A DNA stretch of 64,000 bases from Alnus glutinosa (taxonomy: Eukaryota; Streptophyta; Magnoliopsida; Fagales; Betulaceae), in the NCBI RefSeq assembly GCF_958979055.1, contig NC_084891.1:28307001-28371000 (forward strand), written 5' to 3'. Below are positions 60,601-64,000 of the stretch, in pieces. Positions within the stretch are counted from its first letter, which is position 1. Every line of letters begins with the position of its first letter. Made by a program: the position numbers and the translations under genes. Below the pieces are notes generated by a model, which had not been told where the DNA came from, made no database searches, and saw nothing but the letters and a program-made list of their open reading frames with translations.

Positions 60601-63600
60601 GGGTTCAGCTCCCTAAAATGAATAAAAAAGAGAAATAAATAAATTTGAACACATCAACCAACCTCATTGTATTTTTTCTGATCAATCAGAAAAAGTAGTA
60701 CGAGCAAGTAGCAGAAAATCTCAAGTTCTGGCAGTAAATGTTTTACTAGAGCTTGATTAGCAGATGTAACAGTGTCAACTTCCATATTCTCATCTTCCTA
60801 CAAATTGTTACATCAGATGTTACCAAGAGACCATGAACCTCAACAAAGAAACTAGGTATGGTTAAACGATGTAGATATACAACAATCACTATCAAAGTCT
60901 AAATCAATAAAACAGAAGCCTAATAAAGTTCATCATTAAACTGATTAAGATGGAGTTGAAGCAAGAAGAGCAACTGTCCCATTGAACAGAGGTTCTCATC
61001 ATCCATATACAATACTAACTGTACACGCATTCCAATAATCAAATACATATGTAACGTGTTCCACAACACTTATTGGACTTGCTACATTGATTACTGGCCG
61101 CCTATCACACAAAAGCCATTAATTTGTCAAATTCCATACCACCATTTCAACCTCTCTTGAGCATTTCCTGGCCAACCTTGAGAGCACGCTATCTTCGAAT
61201 GAATATTCATTGTCTTCATATGCTTATTATCTTTGATAGGGGAAGCATGAAGAAAGCGTGCTATGCACATGAAAAAGGTGCTATAAATACATTTCTATAG
61301 TCTAGGAGAATAACTCATCATTGCATCATGGACACAAAGTTCTCTTTCAACATCGTTTGGTAATGAAAAAGATAGGATGTTCGTTACCAGAAATAGATAA
61401 GCCAGAGTATGATAACCAGAATACATAAATTCCTTAGAGATATAAATGTCTTAGTTGTGACAGCATTTAATGTGTTTCAACTTTCAATATGTGATTCCAT
61501 ATCAAGTGCTAGAGATGCAGTATTTTACTCAACTAGAATGTTCTTGTATAGATCTTGATTGGCTCTCCTTGAAAAAAAAATATTACAAATTTAAGATATT
61601 ATGCCGTGTATAGCCACCAAATTCCCTATTCATACACTTATCAGTATGCATTCTGAAACGTCTTTATAGATGATTCTAAGACTCCACAATTCATACCTAG
61701 AATCTAGAAAGATTCACATTTCTTTTTGCTAAATTAACCACGATATTATAACAAATCTTGGCCTGAAGAATATTAAACATTCAAGAATAGAGCCAAAGAA
61801 GAAACCTAGAAGGAAATCTAATTTGAAATTCACCATCAAATGATTCTACTAACAAAAACACAAAATAATTAATTAATCAGAATTTATACCTACGAGAAAC
61901 ATAGATGATAATCAAATTAAATCTCCCCCTATCCACACCCTCCCAACTCTCTGTATCTGTGCACATCTATAAATCATGCTGCTTACTTCCTAGAAATGCC
62001 TATCATTTTTGTTTTTTGATTGGTAAGTTACACGCGCTAATAATAACTTGTCTTACCAATCTTTTTTTTTTTTATAAGTAATAAACTGGTCTTATTAAAA
62101 GCGTAAGGCGCACCTAAGTACTCTAGAAGTATATAAGAGAAAGCTTTTAGCCAGAAAGCGAAAAATAAACAGCCTAAAAAAAGAAAGAAACCCAACAAAC
62201 CCCCAAAACCACAAGCCCTCAAACCCAAACCCTCAAGAAACACACCCTACTAGAGGACGCACTTGTATCACCAAATTCAAAATCTCCCTCCAAAGAAAGT
62301 CCCATTCAATGGCATCCATAATCGCCAAGGACGAATCCTCGTTCACCCTAGAATCATCACCCTATTCAACAAAAGAAGTGGCCGGAGTCAATGAAGACAC
62401 AGCCGTCTCTAAAAGCGAGGTATGAGTAGTTGAAGCTTTCCAATCCTTAACACATCCTTCTGAACTACCCTACTCTTCCTTCCGATAAAACTGCATAACT
62501 TATACTTTATCAGTCTCACAATTCATCTCCCCTAATCGTGGTCAAACCATCGAACTAAGCCCTCATCCTTATCTCTTTCAAAATAAATTATTGCCATTTC
62601 CAGAGATTAATCTTGGACCTTTTGGTAAAGCTTATTGGCAACGCCACAGAGATTAATAGGTAATCATGGAAACAAATGGCACTTCTACTCTCAAAATGAA
62701 GCATCTGCAAGAGTGACACCATTAAGATACTTCTACTGTCCAAAAGACTAAATGTTCCTTAACTTTTTAGGGAAAAGTCCACGTACCCCCCTCAAACTAC
62801 CACCCGATTGTCAATGTTTGCCCAAACTTTAGATTGCATCATTGTCTCCCAAAACTACCAAAAATTTTGTCAATATCCCCCTAAATTCAGCAAATGGGGG
62901 TGGCTTGACCACCCCTTTTGTCAAATGAGGGGTGGCCAAACCACCCCCAAGGCCATGGGGGCAGTTTGGCCATCCCCTCTAGCTGGCATAGGGGTGGCCA
63001 AAACCACCCCCAAATGGCCAGGGTGGTTCGGCCACCCCCTTCAACCGTAACCGGGGATGACCGAACCATCCTGACCTTTTTCGCACAGGTCACAAAGCTT
63101 TAATATGACCTAGCATGATAAATCACAAATTTCTTCTGACCACAACAAAAACATATCTTGGCTATACATTAAAGTCTTACACCCACGCATCTTTAATTCT
63201 AAAACCTTCAGGCAGCTGTTGAATCATTAACCAAGCTCCTTGCCCAAGAATATTATCTATTGTTTACAAGCTCCACATAAATTGTTTCATTGTGAACAGC
63301 GAATCAACTAGGCTAGTCCCCCATAGGTGGAGTCAGAAGCCTATGATTTAGTCACAATCAGCGAACAGGAAAGGATCATTCTCATAGGAAGTTATACAAA
63401 AAACTGATATATCAGTTCGATGATATCAATGGACAACCCGAAATCTCTCATGTTTGTCCCTATTTAACATTTCCGTAGATTGGTTACCGAATCAAATAGA
63501 CCAAACCCATCTATCGTTGTGATACTCGTAAGAAGAAATTATAAGAAGACTTGAAAATAGAACAAGAATTTATATGCAAAAAAAAAAACCTATAGGAGCC

Positions 63601-64000
63601 AAAACAGTCAAAAAGTTCACCAATGTACCTTTGGAAGATACACAGACAACTGGGCATACGTTTCGGAACCAGGAACAAGCGCGAATTCGAGAAAAGCCGA
63701 GAGAACCGGCGCTGTCAATTTGCGCCTCAGCGACTTTGTAAGGCGAAGAGCCCGAGCGACTCGGCGAACCTCCTTTGTGTACGAGCCGGTCTCAATTAGC
63801 GACGCTATCTCCTTCAAATCTGTAAACCCCAAAGACCCACAAAAAAACTATGATTGAAAAGCAAAAGAGAAGCCCAATAATTTGAAGAAGAAGCAGAGGA
63901 TCGAAAAAAATCCAACTTACGCTGCAAAGTAGGTAGGACGGCTGAGGAAACAATATGGGAAGGAGTTGGTGGGTGGTCTTTCATCTCCACATCTTGAGTC
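57660..64000 (-). CDS. RPN3: 26S proteasome non-ATPase regulatory subunit 3 (RPN3/PSMD3)
   Basis: Lid subunit of the 19S regulatory particle, needed for proteasome assembly and substrate processing. Eight exons: 63921-64000 (continues two bases beyond the edge, which must supply AT of the ATG), 63629-63819, 60663-60797, 60419-60555, 60096-60150, 59909-60019, 58418-58657 and 57660-58172. Phases agree throughout. The N-terminus reads [14 protein letters not shown], then [19 protein letters not shown] and [20 protein letters not shown]. The middle has helical repeats ([40 protein letters not shown]). The PCI region is in exons 7-8 ([35 protein letters not shown]). The C-terminus is the acidic [10 protein letters not shown]. 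No defect seen. The 2.8 kb intron 2 contains LINE and MITE debris, and intron 6 a further repeat. Confidence 0.97.
59212..59345. repeat. Dispersed repeat in RPN3 intron 6
   Basis: The phrase AGTGTTGTTAAAAGCACCAG followed by GGCTCACTTAAGTGCAAAGG and GCCTAGG is characteristic of a common plant repeat found in introns and spacers. Ends and superfamily not resolved. Confidence 0.4.
60231..60304. repeat. (GAA)n/(GAAA)n microsatellite in an RPN3 intron
   Basis: Imperfect AAGAAG and GAAA units run for about 70 bp between exon 5 and exon 4. On the transcribed strand this is a pyrimidine tract. Confidence 0.85.
62062..62450 (-). mobile_element. LINE 3' end fragment in RPN3 intron 2
   Basis: On the minus strand the stretch ends with GGTGCGCCTTACGCTTTTAA, TAAGACC, TTACTTATA and a poly(A) of 12 (T run 62062-62073), the typical 3' untranslated end and tail of plant L1-type LINEs. 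The 5' border is uncertain (about 62450), as expected for a 5'-truncated copy. It is in the same orientation as RPN3. Confidence 0.7.
62768..63075. repeat. GGGTGG/CCACCC repeat, MITE-like fragment in RPN3 intron 2
   Basis: Starts GGGAAAAGTCCACGTACCCC with CAAACTACC, in style like the element at 55658-56054. It continues into many GGGGTGGCC and CCACCCC words in both orientations. Similar words occur at 45190-45240 and 46330-46410. No second end was found. Confidence 0.5.

Overview
This 64 kb window is nuclear DNA from a flowering plant, most likely a woody eudicot. The genes have short GT-AG introns, the spacers are AT-rich and full of transposon debris, and the proteins are unmistakably plant ones (PIP2 aquaporins, alpha-expansin, class III peroxidase, CDR1-type aspartic proteases, UPF0496, LARP1, RPN3). 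A rosid such as a member of Fagales would fit, but nothing seen here fixes the species.

Layout, left to right. (1) 1-2333, minus: 5' part of a LARP1-type La-related protein gene running off the left edge. (2) 5830-7101, minus: an intact CDR1-like aspartic protease. A paralogue at 32372-34062 is a pseudogene hit by a premature stop and two small insertions. (3) 11.4-26.0 kb, plus: a tandem PIP2 aquaporin cluster with two complete genes (11762-12976 and 24139-25272). Between them lies a decayed copy without exon 1 (19798-20470) that joins directly onto an old Ty3/gypsy fragment. An internal LINE fragment and a 1.3 kb non-autonomous CACTA element also sit between the copies. (4) 26-31 kb: repeats and a pol-less Ty3/gypsy fossil with two LTRs on the minus strand. 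(5) 38638-40024, plus: a two-exon UPF0496 (DUF677) gene. (6) 41132-44218, minus: a six-exon Abitram (Simiate/FAM206A) homologue with a solo LTR just upstream. (7) 47522-49925, minus: a PER64-like secretory peroxidase whose first exon is split by a 1082 bp Mutator-like element with a perfect 9 bp target duplication. (8) 53293-54462, minus: a three-exon alpha-expansin with a SINE in intron 1. (9) 57660 to the right edge, minus: the proteasome lid subunit RPN3 in eight exons, its start codon falling two bases beyond the window.

The genes do not form one pathway. Aquaporin, expansin and peroxidase all act at the plasma membrane or cell wall, but their proximity looks incidental. The strongest theme is how mobile DNA has shaped the locus: tandem duplication, small elements landing in coding exons, and elements placed at promoters. 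I found no CRISPR, tRNA, rRNA or microRNA gene and no convincing previously unknown system. The most notable single observation is the clean MULE insertion between the signal peptide and mature domain of the peroxidase.
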